21,679 bases of DNA from DATLYH01 sp035575035 (GCA_035575035.1 DATLYH010000263.1:1-21679), one strand, 5' to 3'. Positions 1 to 7,973 are shown, counted from the first letter of the stretch. Translations and numbers: made by a program. Notes: generated by a model from the letters alone, not told the origin.

Positions 1-66
1 CCGCCGTTGTCGTTGAGCAATCGCCCCGCGCTTCGCACCGACGTCGCGTTCACCGATTCGTCCGTC

Positions 67-849
67 TCACCGTTCGGAACGGACCATTTGGGCGACCAAC
101 TGGTAGGCGACCGTCACTTCATCTCCCTGCTTGAGGTCGGCTAGCCGGCCTTCCCGGCCGCCGATCTGGATCTTGGCGTCGCGGCTGATCTGGAACCGTC
201 GTTGCTTGCCGGTCTGGTCTTTCAAGACGAGTTGCTGCTGGTCGGGGGCGATGTTGTCGATCTGGCCGTGGGTCCTCTGGGCCGCCTGCTCACCCCGCTC
301 GCTGCGAATGTCCTGAGCATGCAGGATATTCCCCCGCTTCTCGAACGTGATGCTCACCTGATCCCCCGTCCGCAGGTCGCCGAGCCGGCTGTCCCTGTCG
401 TTGAGCCGGACCTTGGCGTCCCGGTCGGCCTGGAAGGTCCATTCCTTGCCGCTCTCATCCCGGACGGTGATCTGGTTCTGGTCGGCTGCCACCCGCTGCA
501 CGAGGCCGTGCATGGTCTGTGCCGCCCGGCCGCGCTCTTCGGAGCGGATGTCGCGGGCCATGCGGATGACGGTGACGGTCACCTGATCGCCTTCCTTCAG
601 GTCGGTAAGCCGGGCCTCCCGGTTGCCGACCTGGACCTTGGCGTCCCGGCCGAGGTGGACCATGCATTCCCGGCCGTCCTGATCCCTCAGGAGAAAGGCG
701 TTCTGGTCGGCGGCGACCCGCTGAATCCGCCCCTTGACCGTCTCGCTCGCCTGGCCTTGCTGTTGCTCGTCGGTGAAGCTAGGGATCGTCAGGCCCACCA
801 GCAAGCCAACGGCCAGACCGAGCAGCAGGCACCTTGGCATTCGGTTCAT
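67..849 (-). CDS. Secreted protein with three tandem ~70-residue beta-type repeats
   Basis: This 260-residue protein begins with a hydrophobic export signal (about residues 7-26). Three homologous repeats follow at about 38-106, 113-187 and 193-260. Each repeat has the order G-x-(V/I)-x-x-(V/I)-A-x-DQ, then D-x-x-G-(R/K), then RDAK(V/I), then R-L-x-DL-x-x-GD-x-V, and ends in I/VRSE(R). The pattern suggests small beta-barrels like DUF5666-type or OB-like secreted domains; this is inferred from the pattern, not from a family match. The start at 849 is chosen because a strong GGAGG ribosome site lies just upstream and the signal peptide begins there; the frame stays open for another 113 codons upstream, but that stretch looks non-coding. 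There are no catalytic motifs, so a structural or ligand-binding envelope role is likely. It has no operon partner in view; its 3' end is near the window edge. Confidence 0.8.
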   Translation of the reverse strand: MNRMPRCLLLGLAVGLLVGLTIPSFTDEQQQGQASETVKGRIQRVAADQNAFLLRDQDGRECMVHLGRDAKVQVGNREARLTDLKEGDQVTVTVIRMARDIRSEERGRAAQTMHGLVQRVAADQNQITVRDESGKEWTFQADRDAKVRLNDRDSRLGDLRTGDQVSITFEKRGNILHAQDIRSERGEQAAQRTHGQIDNIAPDQQQLVLKDQTGKQRRFQISRDAKIQIGGREGRLADLKQGDEVTVAYQLVAQMVRSER

Positions 850-1246
850 GGTTGCTTCCCTCCTTCGGAAGAACGAAGACGGCTGGCCCTTCACCCCGAG
901 AGGTGGGGCCGCCGCAAAGCCAAAGACCTTGTCCTGCGAAGCGCCGGAGCGATTGCTTTTAAAGTACCGGGGCAGGCGGACACGCCGGGAGCGATGCTCG
1001 GAGAGTCGCTCCATCCCCGGGCCATCAGCAGCCACGGCGGTCAAGAGCGCCCTTCGGGCCGCTTCTCCGCCCGCCAGTCTGGTCAATCGTGAATCGGGTA
1101 GCTGTTCTTCCTTGGGTGCCGCGAATCGGACAAACCTACAAAACCCCTCCGGCTTCGTTGCACACCAGAGGTTTTGACACGGGCACAACCAACTTTGAGA
1201 GAAGGGAAAGAAGAAACCATCAACGATTATAGAGAAGCCGACAACA
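850..1246. other. Intergenic region upstream of the triple-repeat protein
   Basis: No convincing gene is seen in these ~400 bases. The minus-strand promoter of the 67-849 gene must lie here, but no clear -35/-10 pair was found; a TTTAAA near 957-962 is the only AT-rich core. Small imperfect hairpins are visible, such as GCCC-TTC-GGGC near 1050 and AAAACC...GGTTTT across about 1139-1176. Open frames on both strands lack ribosome sites and known domains. Confidence 0.4.
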
Positions 1247-1358
1247 GTTTCAAGGTCTTGCGCTCCTCCGATTCCCCCTGCGCGGGCACCGCCGTTTGCC
1301 AGGGTGATGATTCTGGATTTGTTTCAAGGTCTTGCGCTCCTCCGATTCCCCCTGCGCG
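1247..1358 (-). repeat. Two exact 38-bp direct repeats separated by 36 bp (possible minimal CRISPR)
   Basis: Positions 1247-1284 and 1321-1358 are identical over 38 bases, and the match stops on both sides. The interval 1285-1320 is 36 bases of unrelated sequence. Read on the minus strand the repeat ends in CCTTGAAAC, the 3' end seen in many CRISPR repeats, and it holds a short GCGC...GCGC inverted pair. Repeat and spacer lengths fit a CRISPR unit. No third repeat is seen at the expected 74-bp step on either side and no cas gene is in the window. It may be an orphan two-repeat array or a local duplication. Confidence 0.5.
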
Positions 1359-1368
1359 CATTTCGAAT

Positions 1369-1512
1369 TACAATACGGCACTGACCCCAAGCGGCACCGG
1401 CCACGAGCGTGCCGAGCAGGAACGGCAGCGTGCCGAGCAACTGGAAGCGGAAATCGCCCGCCTGCGTGCCCTCCTGGAGAGCAAGGATAGGCCGCAGCAA
1501 TCCCAACCCTAG
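1369..1512 (+). pseudogene. Coiled-coil tail remnant, possibly of a Uma2-type endonuclease
   Basis: The last ~30 codons before the TAG at 1510-1512 encode an Arg/Glu/Gln/Ala-rich helix (HERAEQERQRAEQLEAEIARL, then RALLES). Such tails are commonly found at the C-terminus of the many Uma2-family (PD-(D/E)XK fold) proteins of planctomycetes. No catalytic core precedes it: the upstream frame runs into the 38-bp repeat region and has no ribosome site. It is therefore read as the 3' scrap of a deleted gene. The family assignment rests only on the style of the tail and is uncertain. Confidence 0.35.
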
Positions 1513-1537
1513 GCCGCGTCATATGACAAGGCGGTGG

Positions 1538-2176
1538 ATGTTTCCCCTCGTGCTCAATCTGACCGGACGTCTTGCCGTGGTCATTGGCGGGGGCGCTGTC
1601 GGCCGGCGCAAGGCGGCCGCCCTGCTGAACGCCGGCGCCCGAGTTCGCCTCGTCTGCCTGGAGCCGCGCCCGCCGGATGAGATGTCGCCCGCCCTGGAAT
1701 GGCTGACGGAACCCTATCGGCCGGAACACCTCATCGGCGCGGCGCTGGTCATCGCCGCCGCCCCGCCGGAGGTCAACCGCCGGGTCGTCGCTGATGCCCG
1801 CGCCCGCGGGCTCTGGGTGAATTCCGCCAGCGACCCGGAGGCCGGCGATTTCTTCCTACCCGCCGTTGTCCGCCGCGGCGACTTCGTGCTGGCCGTCAGC
1901 ACGGGAGGATCGGCCCCTGCCCTGGCCCGCGAAATGCGCCGCCGGCTGGAGGAGCAGTTTGACGAGGCATTCAGTCAATGGGTCGCCCTACTGGCCGAGC
2001 TACGGCCGGTCATCCGGGCCCACGTCGCCACCCCTGAACAGCGCCGGACTATGTTCGAGCGTCTGAGTCAATGGCACTGGCTGGAGCGGCTGCGGCGCGA
2101 GGGGACCGAGGCAGTCCGCTCGGCCATGCTTGCCGAGGTGTGCCGCCTGGCGGCCGCTTCGGACCATCCGCTATAA
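1538..2176 (+). CDS. Precorrin-2 dehydrogenase / sirohydrochlorin ferrochelatase (SirC/Met8/CysG-N type)
   Basis: This is a 212-residue stand-alone version of the N-terminal half of CysG. It would oxidise precorrin-2 to sirohydrochlorin with NAD+ and may insert iron, in siroheme or heme d1/alternative heme synthesis in the cytoplasm. The N-terminus reads FPLVLNLTGR, then a Rossmann nucleotide loop GGGAVGRRKA, then the ALVIAA segment and the SASDPEAGDFFLPA segment typical of the family. The helical C-terminal half (from about residue 135) begins VSTGGSAPALA. The start is set at 1538 because family members begin close to FPL and a GGCGG element precedes it; an in-frame ATG at 1523 would add five residues. 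It lies 10 bases before the HemX-like gene and is probably co-transcribed with it and hemA. Confidence 0.88.
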   Translation: MFPLVLNLTGRLAVVIGGGAVGRRKAAALLNAGARVRLVCLEPRPPDEMSPALEWLTEPYRPEHLIGAALVIAAAPPEVNRRVVADARARGLWVNSASDPEAGDFFLPAVVRRGDFVLAVSTGGSAPALAREMRRRLEEQFDEAFSQWVALLAELRPVIRAHVATPEQRRTMFERLSQWHWLERLRREGTEAVRSAMLAEVCRLAAASDHPL

Positions 2177-2186
2177 TGCCGCTACC

Positions 2187-3005
2187 ATGCCACTGGAAGG
2201 AATATCTCTGCTCTGCTTCGCCGCCAGTTACGGCGGGGCCTTCGCGCTCGAGTTGCTCCAACTGATCCGGCCGAGGGCGATCCAGCGCCTGATCGGTCTT
2301 GGCTTCGGCGCGGCCGGGCTGCTGGCCCACACCCTCTTTCTACTTGTCAAGCAACCGCCGGTGGCGTCGCAGTTCGGCTCAACGCTGTTTTTGGCCTGGA
2401 TCCTGGCCGTCTTCTACTTCTATGGTTCGATCCATCATGGCAAGGTCGCCTGGGGTGTGTTCGTGCTGCCGCTGGTGCTGGGACTCGTCGGCCTGGCCTC
2501 GACCTTCTCGCGCACCCCGGGCGAGGGCGAAACTTCCTGGCTGGTCGATCTGCGCTCGTTTGAAGGGGAGCGCATTTGGGGACTGATCCACGCCGGACTG
2601 CTGCTTCTGGCCGCGGTCGGCGTTTGCGTCGGCTTTTTGGCCAGCGTCATGTACCTGTTCCAGGCGCACCGGCTCAAGGTCAAGACGCTTCCCGGCCACG
2701 GGATGCGGCTGCTGAGTCTGGAGCGCCTCGAAGCGATGAACCGCCGGGCCATCGTGCTGGCTTTCCCGTTGCTAACGGCTGGGCTCCTGGTCGGCATCGT
2801 ACTGATGGTGCAGGCGGCCAACCCGGTCCGGACCTGGACCGACCCGCGCATCCTCGCCGCCGCTGCCTTGTGGCTGGTGTTCGTCATCCTGCTTTACCTG
2901 CGCTATGGCGCCCACCTGCGCGGCCGGCGCGTTGCCCTGCTGACGATCGTGGCCTTTGCTCTGTTACTGATTACCCTGATCGTGCCGCACACGCTGACCG
3001 GGTAG
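2187..3005 (+). CDS. HemX/CcsA-like multi-pass membrane protein (cytochrome c assembly family)
   Basis: This 272-residue protein has about eight hydrophobic spans. The central segment WGLIHAGLLLLAAVGVCVGF, with an internal His, resembles the CcsA/HemX family (cytochrome c biogenesis/heme handling domain). A second conserved-looking block is LSLERLEAMNRRAIVLAFPL. In Bacillus-type hem operons hemX sits beside hemA and affects the level of glutamyl-tRNA reductase; the same neighbourhood here (sirC-like gene 10 bases upstream, hemA 112 bases downstream) supports a heme-linked role. The ATG at 2187 is used; a TATAAT hexamer at 2172-2177 lies too close to this start to be an obvious promoter for it. 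Whether it acts in c-type cytochrome assembly or in HemA control cannot be told from sequence. Confidence 0.82.
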   Translation: MPLEGISLLCFAASYGGAFALELLQLIRPRAIQRLIGLGFGAAGLLAHTLFLLVKQPPVASQFGSTLFLAWILAVFYFYGSIHHGKVAWGVFVLPLVLGLVGLASTFSRTPGEGETSWLVDLRSFEGERIWGLIHAGLLLLAAVGVCVGFLASVMYLFQAHRLKVKTLPGHGMRLLSLERLEAMNRRAIVLAFPLLTAGLLVGIVLMVQAANPVRTWTDPRILAAAALWLVFVILLYLRYGAHLRGRRVALLTIVAFALLLITLIVPHTLTG

Positions 3006-3117
3006 GACCGGCGCCCCACGGCACGGTCGCGCGGCGGCGTGTATAATAGGCCAAGACCTGAGCACCCACCCAGGCGCGGCGGCCGCCCTCCGCCCGCCGG
3101 ACTTGTCAAACACCATC

Positions 3118-4407
3118 ATGGCGTCGGGCGTCGAGCACCTCCTGGCCGTTGGTTGCAGCTTCCGTACCACGCCTGTCGGCGTGCGCGAGAAGCTGGCCTT
3201 TGATGCCGACCGCCTGCCCCGCGCGCTGGATGAGCTGAGCGCCCGCTATGGCTGCGAGGCGGTCATCCTCAGCACCTGCAACCGCGTCGAGCTGTACCTG
3301 GCCCGGGTGGACGCAGCCGTCATGCCTGACCTCGACCTGGTTGCCGAGTTCCTGGGTGAGTTCCATCAGATCCCGGCAGGCGACCTCCGCCCGCACCTCT
3401 ACGAACAGCGCCAGGCCGCCGCCGTGCGCCACCTGTTCCGCGTCGCCGCCAGCCTCGACAGCCTGATCGTCGGCGAGGCGCAGATCGCCGGCCAGGTCAA
3501 GCGGGCCTATGAGTTGGCCCAGCAGCGCGGCACTGCCGGCCCACTGCTGCACGCCCTGTTCCAACGCGCCCGTCTGGTGGCCAAGCGCGTCCGCAGCGAG
3601 ACCGGCATTGCCCGCGGCCACATCTCCGTCTCCAGCGCCGCCGTCGATTATGTCCGCCAGGTGTTCGACCACTTCAGCGACAAGACGATCCTGGTCATCG
3701 GTGCCGGCAAGATGGGTGAGCTGACCCTGCGCCATCTGCGCGGCCTGCGCCCGCGGCGGATCGTGGTCACCAACCGCAGCCCCGAGAAGGCTCGGCAGGT
3801 GGCGACCGGCTGCGGCGGCGAGGCGGTCTCCTGGGACAAACTCGACGACGCCCTGGCCGAGGCCGACATCATCCTGAGCACCACCGGCGCCCCTGAACCG
3901 ATCATCACCCGCCGCCGCTGGGAGAAGGTACTAGCCCGGCGGACGAGCGGCACTGCGGTCATCCTCGACATCGCCGTGCCGCGCGACTTCGACCCCGCCA
4001 TCCACGACGGCGACCGGACCTGTCTGTTCAACATCGACGACCTGAAACGCATTCGCGAGGCGACCCTGCAAGACCGGCTCAAGCATGTCGGCCCCGCCGA
4101 GGCGATTGTCGATCAGGAGGTGAAGAATTTCCTGACCGAGTGGAGCCGCCGGCGCGTGGGGCCGGTGATCGCCAAGCTGACCCAGGAAGTGGAGGCCAAG
4201 CGACAGGCGATCATGCGGCAGCTGTTCAGCCGGCTCAACGGCAAACTGACCGAAGCCGACCAGGCCTACATCGAGGGGGCTTTCCGTCTGCTGCAAAACC
4301 AGATCTTGCACGGCCCGATCACCGCCTTGACCGAGGAGCCGCACGAGCCGGCCGGCGGTCACACGCTGCTCGACGCGCTGCGGAAGCTGTTCCGCTTGCA
4401 AGACTGA
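3118..4407 (+). CDS. hemA: Glutamyl-tRNA reductase
   Basis: HemA reduces glutamyl-tRNA(Glu) with NADPH to glutamate-1-semialdehyde, the first committed step of C5-pathway tetrapyrrole synthesis. The 429-residue protein has the usual length and all domains: an N-terminal catalytic domain with STCNRVELY (catalytic Cys about residue 54), the SLIVGEAQIAGQVK block, an NADPH-binding Rossmann domain with VIGAGKMGEL (about 192-201) and ILDIAVPRDFDP, and a C-terminal helical dimerisation domain from about residue 320. The start is ATG 3118; a TTG at 3103 in the same frame would add five residues. An isolated TATAAT at 3042-3047 could be a -10 element for a promoter of its own, but no good -35 is seen. 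It follows the SirC-like and HemX-like genes. Confidence 0.97.
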   Translation: MASGVEHLLAVGCSFRTTPVGVREKLAFDADRLPRALDELSARYGCEAVILSTCNRVELYLARVDAAVMPDLDLVAEFLGEFHQIPAGDLRPHLYEQRQAAAVRHLFRVAASLDSLIVGEAQIAGQVKRAYELAQQRGTAGPLLHALFQRARLVAKRVRSETGIARGHISVSSAAVDYVRQVFDHFSDKTILVIGAGKMGELTLRHLRGLRPRRIVVTNRSPEKARQVATGCGGEAVSWDKLDDALAEADIILSTTGAPEPIITRRRWEKVLARRTSGTAVILDIAVPRDFDPAIHDGDRTCLFNIDDLKRIREATLQDRLKHVGPAEAIVDQEVKNFLTEWSRRRVGPVIAKLTQEVEAKRQAIMRQLFSRLNGKLTEADQAYIEGAFRLLQNQILHGPITALTEEPHEPAGGHTLLDALRKLFRLQD

Positions 4408-4414
4408 GAAATGG

Positions 4415-4500
4415 TGTCCGCTCGCCTACCGGCCGGTTGACACCGGCCGCTCGCCTACCGGCCACTCGCCTACCGGCCGGTTGACACCGGCCGCTCGCCA
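4415..4500. repeat. GC-rich palindromic repeat, family A (two units)
   Basis: Two near-identical units sit 44 bases apart. Each contains a perfect hairpin CGGCCGGT-TGAC-ACCGGCCG (4430-4449 and 4474-4493) flanked by CTCGCC. The same family, in the opposite orientation and with slightly different loops, recurs at 10890-10966. It lies just after the hemA stop, so it could help end or stabilise that transcript, but it has no T-tract. It looks like a REP-type dispersed element. Confidence 0.7.
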
Positions 4501-4502
4501 GT

Positions 4503-4585
4503 GGTCTCGCTTCTTTCTATTCGCTATGCTCTTCTCTCGATGATTCGCTTCGCGGTGTTCTCGGTGCCTCTGTGGTTCGACCCTC
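4503..4585. repeat. Low-complexity C/T-rich intergenic element, family D
   Basis: The strand shown is pyrimidine-rich (TCTCGCTTCTTTC ... GTTCTCGGTGCCTCTGTGGT). On the complement it reads ACCACAGAGGCACCGAGAA, a phrase I recognise as a common dispersed intergenic sequence in planctomycetes and some other phyla. It abuts the ATG at 4586 and no other copy is seen in this window. The dispersal claim is from memory and needs a genome search. Confidence 0.4.
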
Positions 4586-5557
4586 ATGACAACCTCCCTG
4601 GTCACCGGCGGCGCAGGCTTTATCGGCAGTCATCTCGTCGAGGCGCTGCTGGCGGCCGGACGCCGGGTGGTCGTGATCGACGATCTGTCCACCGGCTCGG
4701 TTAGCAATCTGGAGCGCGTCCGGGACCATCCTCACCTGCGCATCGTCATCGACAGCGTGGCCAATGAAGCCCGCCTGGCCGAGCTGCTCCGCGAGGCCGA
4801 CGAGGTTTATCACCTGGCGGCCGTGGTCGGCGTGCGCCTGGTCCTGGAAGAGCCAGCCCGGACCGTGGCCACCAATGTCGGGCCGACCGAGGCCCTGCTG
4901 CGCCACCTGGCGGAGCACCCCCGGCCGCTCTTTTTGGCCAGCACCAGCGAAGTCTACGGCAAGAACCCGAACATGCCGTTGGCCGAGGACCATGACCTGG
5001 TGCTCGGCCCGACCAGCAAGGGGCGCTGGATCTACGCCTGTAGCAAGGCGCTGGACGAGTACCTGGCCCTGGCCTACCATCAGCGCGTCGGCTTGCCGGT
5101 GATCGTCGGCCGTTTCTTCAACGTCGTCGGCCCGCGCCAGGTCGGCCGCTTCGGCATGGTGCTGCCGCGCTTCGTCGATCAGGCCCTGAGCGGCGGCCCG
5201 CTGATCGTCTATGACGACGGCCAGCAGGTGCGCTGCTTTGCCCACGTCGCCGACGCTGTCCGCGCCATCCTTGACCTGATGGCCTGCCCCGACGCCTTCG
5301 GCCGGGTGTTCAACCTCGGCAGCGACGAACCGGTGACCATCCGCGCCCTGGCCGAGACGGTTGTCCGCGTGGTGGATCCTCGTTTGGCCATCGAACATGT
5401 CCCCTTCAGCCAGGCCTACGCGGCCGGCTTCGAGGACATCCGCCACCGGGTACCCGACCTGACGCGCATCCGGGCCACCATCGGCTATCAGCCGCGCTAC
5501 CGACTGGAAGACATCGTGCGCGAGGTGGTCGCCTGGAAGCGGGGCGCCCGACCGTGA
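4586..5557 (+). CDS. NAD-dependent nucleotide-sugar epimerase/dehydratase (extended SDR)
   Basis: This 323-residue extended short-chain dehydrogenase probably acts on a UDP- or dTDP/GDP-linked sugar in the cytoplasm. It has the NAD-binding loop VTGGAGFIGSH at about residues 6-16, the acidic residue pair IDDLSTG at 31-37, the STSEVYG block (about 119-125) and the catalytic Tyr150-x3-Lys154 in YACSK. RFFNVVGPRQ and a C-terminal DIRHRVPDLTR-(I)-x-x-x-GY-x-P segment are typical of UDP-glucose 4-epimerase, UDP-glucuronate decarboxylase and dTDP-glucose dehydratase relatives; the exact substrate cannot be chosen. The ATG at 4586 starts the Rossmann fold directly. It stands alone between repeats and a convergent SDR gene. 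Confidence 0.88.
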   Translation: MTTSLVTGGAGFIGSHLVEALLAAGRRVVVIDDLSTGSVSNLERVRDHPHLRIVIDSVANEARLAELLREADEVYHLAAVVGVRLVLEEPARTVATNVGPTEALLRHLAEHPRPLFLASTSEVYGKNPNMPLAEDHDLVLGPTSKGRWIYACSKALDEYLALAYHQRVGLPVIVGRFFNVVGPRQVGRFGMVLPRFVDQALSGGPLIVYDDGQQVRCFAHVADAVRAILDLMACPDAFGRVFNLGSDEPVTIRALAETVVRVVDPRLAIEHVPFSQAYAAGFEDIRHRVPDLTRIRATIGYQPRYRLEDIVREVVAWKRGARP

Positions 5558-5627
5558 CCATAGCAATAGAAAGTGGCCGGCGCACTCCGCATGCTGTCCG
5601 CAGCAGACATCGCACCGACCTTCCCCT

Positions 5628-6710
5628 TCAGGAGTTTTCCTTTAGCACGGCCAGTGACCGCAAAGAGGCGGGCAGCCAGGGAGCCAGGCCGGTCTGCCGG
5701 AACCAACGCAGCGTGTCGAACACCGTCGCATGAACGGGCGGGTGCCGGAGATCAAATGTCTGGTCGCCCCGCGCCCCGGAGACGTAGAAGGGGACGAAGC
5801 CGTACTGGAAGTTGGGCAGCGACAGCCCGGGCGGCAAGCGCGGCAGGATGCCCGTGGCAACCGCCAGCGCCATCGAGCCGGGCCAATAGGTCCAGCCCGG
5901 CAACACACGGACCGGCCGGTTCGTCCCCAGCACCGCCTGCACGACCGCCCCCAACTCAGCGTAGGCCTGGTAAGGTCCGGCCAGCAGATAGCGCTCGCCC
6001 GGCCGACCCCGCCAGAGAGCACGGACATGGGCCCGGGCTGCTTCGCGCACGTCGAGGATGTTCATCCCGCCGGGAGGAACGACCGGCCAGCGGCTGCGGG
6101 CCAGGTACAAGAGCAGCCGGTTCGTTGTCGGCCGGGCGTCGCGCGGGCCGAGGAGGTAACTCGGGCAGAGGATGATCGCGTCCAGTCCGCGGGCGGCATA
6201 CTCGCGCACCACCCGCTCCGCCTGTCGCTTGCTGGCGTAATAGGGGGCGCGGATGCCGCCCAGGTTGTACGGAGTCTCCTCGGTGGCGGGCATCTCGGCC
6301 GTGCCCCGGGCCACGGTGGAGGCACTCGATGTGTACACCAGCCGTCGCACTCCCGCCGCCAGGGCCGCAGCACAGACGAGGCGCGTCCCCTCCACGTTCA
6401 CCCGGAATGCCCGGGCCGCCGGGCGGGGCACCGACTCGATCAGGCCCGCGGCATGGATAACGTAGCCGATCCCCTTCATGGCACGGGCCACAGCGGCCGG
6501 GTCACAGACATCGCCGTACATGAACTCGACGCCTGCGATCCCTTGCCACTGCGGGCCGACCGGCGGCCGACGGACCAGCGCCCGCACCGCCAGCCCCTGT
6601 TCGCGGAGCGCCCAGACCAGATTGGCCCCCAGGAAGCCGCCTGCCCCTGTGACCAGGATCGGCCCAGCCCGCGCCCCCTCGCCCGGAACCGCCGTTGTCT
6701 CACTCGTCAT
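5628..6710 (-). CDS. NAD(P)-dependent SDR, dihydroflavonol-reductase/HpnA-like
   Basis: This 360-residue extended SDR carries ILVTGAGGFLGANL at about residues 18-31, a TSSAS segment (about 127-131) and the catalytic Tyr157-x3-Lys161 in YYASKRQAE. The segment around SYLLGPRDARPT and the overall style match the dihydroflavonol 4-reductase-like group that includes the hopanoid-associated HpnA. HpnA itself is normally near hopanoid genes, and none is seen here, so the substrate is open. A short hydrophilic extension (residues 1-16) precedes the fold. It lies 47 bases downstream of rtcA on the same strand and is probably co-transcribed with it. Confidence 0.82.
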   Translation of the reverse strand: MTSETTAVPGEGARAGPILVTGAGGFLGANLVWALREQGLAVRALVRRPPVGPQWQGIAGVEFMYGDVCDPAAVARAMKGIGYVIHAAGLIESVPRPAARAFRVNVEGTRLVCAAALAAGVRRLVYTSSASTVARGTAEMPATEETPYNLGGIRAPYYASKRQAERVVREYAARGLDAIILCPSYLLGPRDARPTTNRLLLYLARSRWPVVPPGGMNILDVREAARAHVRALWRGRPGERYLLAGPYQAYAELGAVVQAVLGTNRPVRVLPGWTYWPGSMALAVATGILPRLPPGLSLPNFQYGFVPFYVSGARGDQTFDLRHPPVHATVFDTLRWFRQTGLAPWLPASLRSLAVLKENS

Positions 6711-6757
6711 GGACAGTGCTCACGCCGAGGCCCGCGGCCAGACGAGCCGCCCTTCAC

Positions 6758-7792
6758 TCAGGCGATGCGGACGACCCCCGGCTTGCCCTCCTCGCCTTCG
6801 CAGGTGATCTCCCGGTCGAGGAAGCGGCGGATGACGGCCACGTTGGTCAGCAGATGAGACGTCACCTCGGCCGTGGTGTACTCGGATGGCCCCTCGGCCA
6901 GGGCCAGGGGAAGCACGAGCTGGTCGGCACTATGGGGATCGACGGCGGCCGGCGCCGCTTTCAGGTAAGCCAGCGCCTGATCGACGGCCTCGTCAGCTAC
7001 CCGCTCGGCCCGCTTGCCGCGTTCGCCCAGGGCGAAAAACAGGGCCGGCACCGGCGTTGTCTCCAGCACCACGGCCAGCACCGTGCCGGGGCCATCCTCC
7101 CACACCTCCTCGCGAATGTCCGCCTTGAGACCGGCCTGCCGGAGGCGCTGGATCGCGCGCCGGGCCTGCCGCCGGGCGATGTCTTCCGGCAAGCCGGCGA
7201 CGGCACTGAACCCCGACGCCTTGACGGGGCCGCGCTCGCGCAACCGCAGCCCCCGCAGCCGCGCGGCCGGCTGGAGATGGACTTCCACCAGGCCGCCGCC
7301 ACGCGGGTAGAAGCCGGGCCGCACCAGGCGCAGGCTGACGTGCAGGCCGAGCAGCTCCAGGTAAGCACGCCAGGTCGTCTGCAAGAAGTGGAAGCAGGGG
7401 CTGGTGCGGACGTGGGTGCCGCCGATCAGGGTCAGCTGACTCGGTGCCGCGGCGCCCAGGGCCAGGGGCAGGTAGAGTGTGTGCAGCACCAGGCCGGTGG
7501 CCCCCGCCGTGCCGATGTCGAAACGGTAGCTGCCCGGCACGACTTTGCCCGGCTCAAAGGTCAGCTCAGTGCTGCCGCGCGTGTCGCCCTGCACCCGCGC
7601 CTGGCCGATGGTTGCCGCCGCCCGGACGCTCATCAGATGTTGTGGCTGCAAGCCCGGTTTGGGTCGGCCGGCCCGGATGTTGACCAGACGGAACGGCCGA
7701 CCGGTCAGCAGCGACAGGGCCAGGCTGGTGCGCAGGATCTGGCCGCCACCCTCGCCGAAGGAGCCGTCCAGTTCCAGGAAAGGAGATGTCAT
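6758..7792 (-). CDS. rtcA: RNA 3'-terminal phosphate cyclase
   Basis: RtcA converts an RNA 3'-phosphate to a 2',3'-cyclic phosphate using ATP through a covalent enzyme-AMP intermediate. The 344-residue length is normal. Family blocks seen are LDGSFGEGGGQILRTSLALS near the N-terminus, RAGRPKPGLQPQHL, GGTHV(R)TSP and FYPRGGG, plus HSADQLVLPLALA, where the adenylated histidine is expected (about His287). A further late block is EVTSHLLTNVAVIRRF. No rtcB or rtcR is visible in the window, unlike the enterobacterial arrangement. The nearest partner is the SDR gene immediately downstream. The region upstream of its ATG is filled by a 27-bp inverted repeat. Confidence 0.96.
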   Translation of the reverse strand: MTSPFLELDGSFGEGGGQILRTSLALSLLTGRPFRLVNIRAGRPKPGLQPQHLMSVRAAATIGQARVQGDTRGSTELTFEPGKVVPGSYRFDIGTAGATGLVLHTLYLPLALGAAAPSQLTLIGGTHVRTSPCFHFLQTTWRAYLELLGLHVSLRLVRPGFYPRGGGLVEVHLQPAARLRGLRLRERGPVKASGFSAVAGLPEDIARRQARRAIQRLRQAGLKADIREEVWEDGPGTVLAVVLETTPVPALFFALGERGKRAERVADEAVDQALAYLKAAPAAVDPHSADQLVLPLALAEGPSEYTTAEVTSHLLTNVAVIRRFLDREITCEGEEGKPGVVRIA

Positions 7793-7813
7793 GCCGGATT
7801 GCCGCCTGGGGCC

Positions 7814-7945
7814 GAGGCGTCAGCGACGGGTTGTCAGAGCCCGGAGCGTCAGCGACGGGTTGTCAGCGACGGGGAACACCGCCACCCGTCGCTGACGCTC
7901 CGGGCTCTGACCGAGACGCTCCGGGCTCTGACCGAGACGCTCCGG
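7814..7945. repeat. 27-bp perfect inverted repeat with tandem half-units, family C
   Basis: Positions 7834-7860 and 7884-7910 are perfect reverse complements over 27 bases, with a 23-base loop. The core phrase is CCCGGAGCGTCAGCGACGGG. A partial extra copy precedes it (GGCGTCAGCGACGGGTTGTC, from 7816), and a 21-base tandem pair follows at 7904-7924 and 7925-7945. The element lies between the 46-residue membrane protein gene and rtcA, both on the minus strand. A related hairpin occurs at 20430-20471. Confidence 0.85.
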
Positions 7946-7973
7946 ATGCAGTAATACAACCACGTGCCGCTGC

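Noticed and set aside
202..1092. Long plus-strand open frame (296 codons) opposite the triple-repeat gene
   Set aside because: It lies antisense to a gene with a signal peptide, ribosome site and internal domain repeats, and its own product has no domain. It is a codon-bias shadow, as are many long antisense frames in this GC-rich window, e.g. 4517-5566 and 6695-7954.
1174..1512. Intact 112-codon gene
   Set aside because: The first half crosses the 38-bp direct repeats and has no ribosome site or domain. Only the last ~30 codons look protein-like, so it is treated as a remnant.
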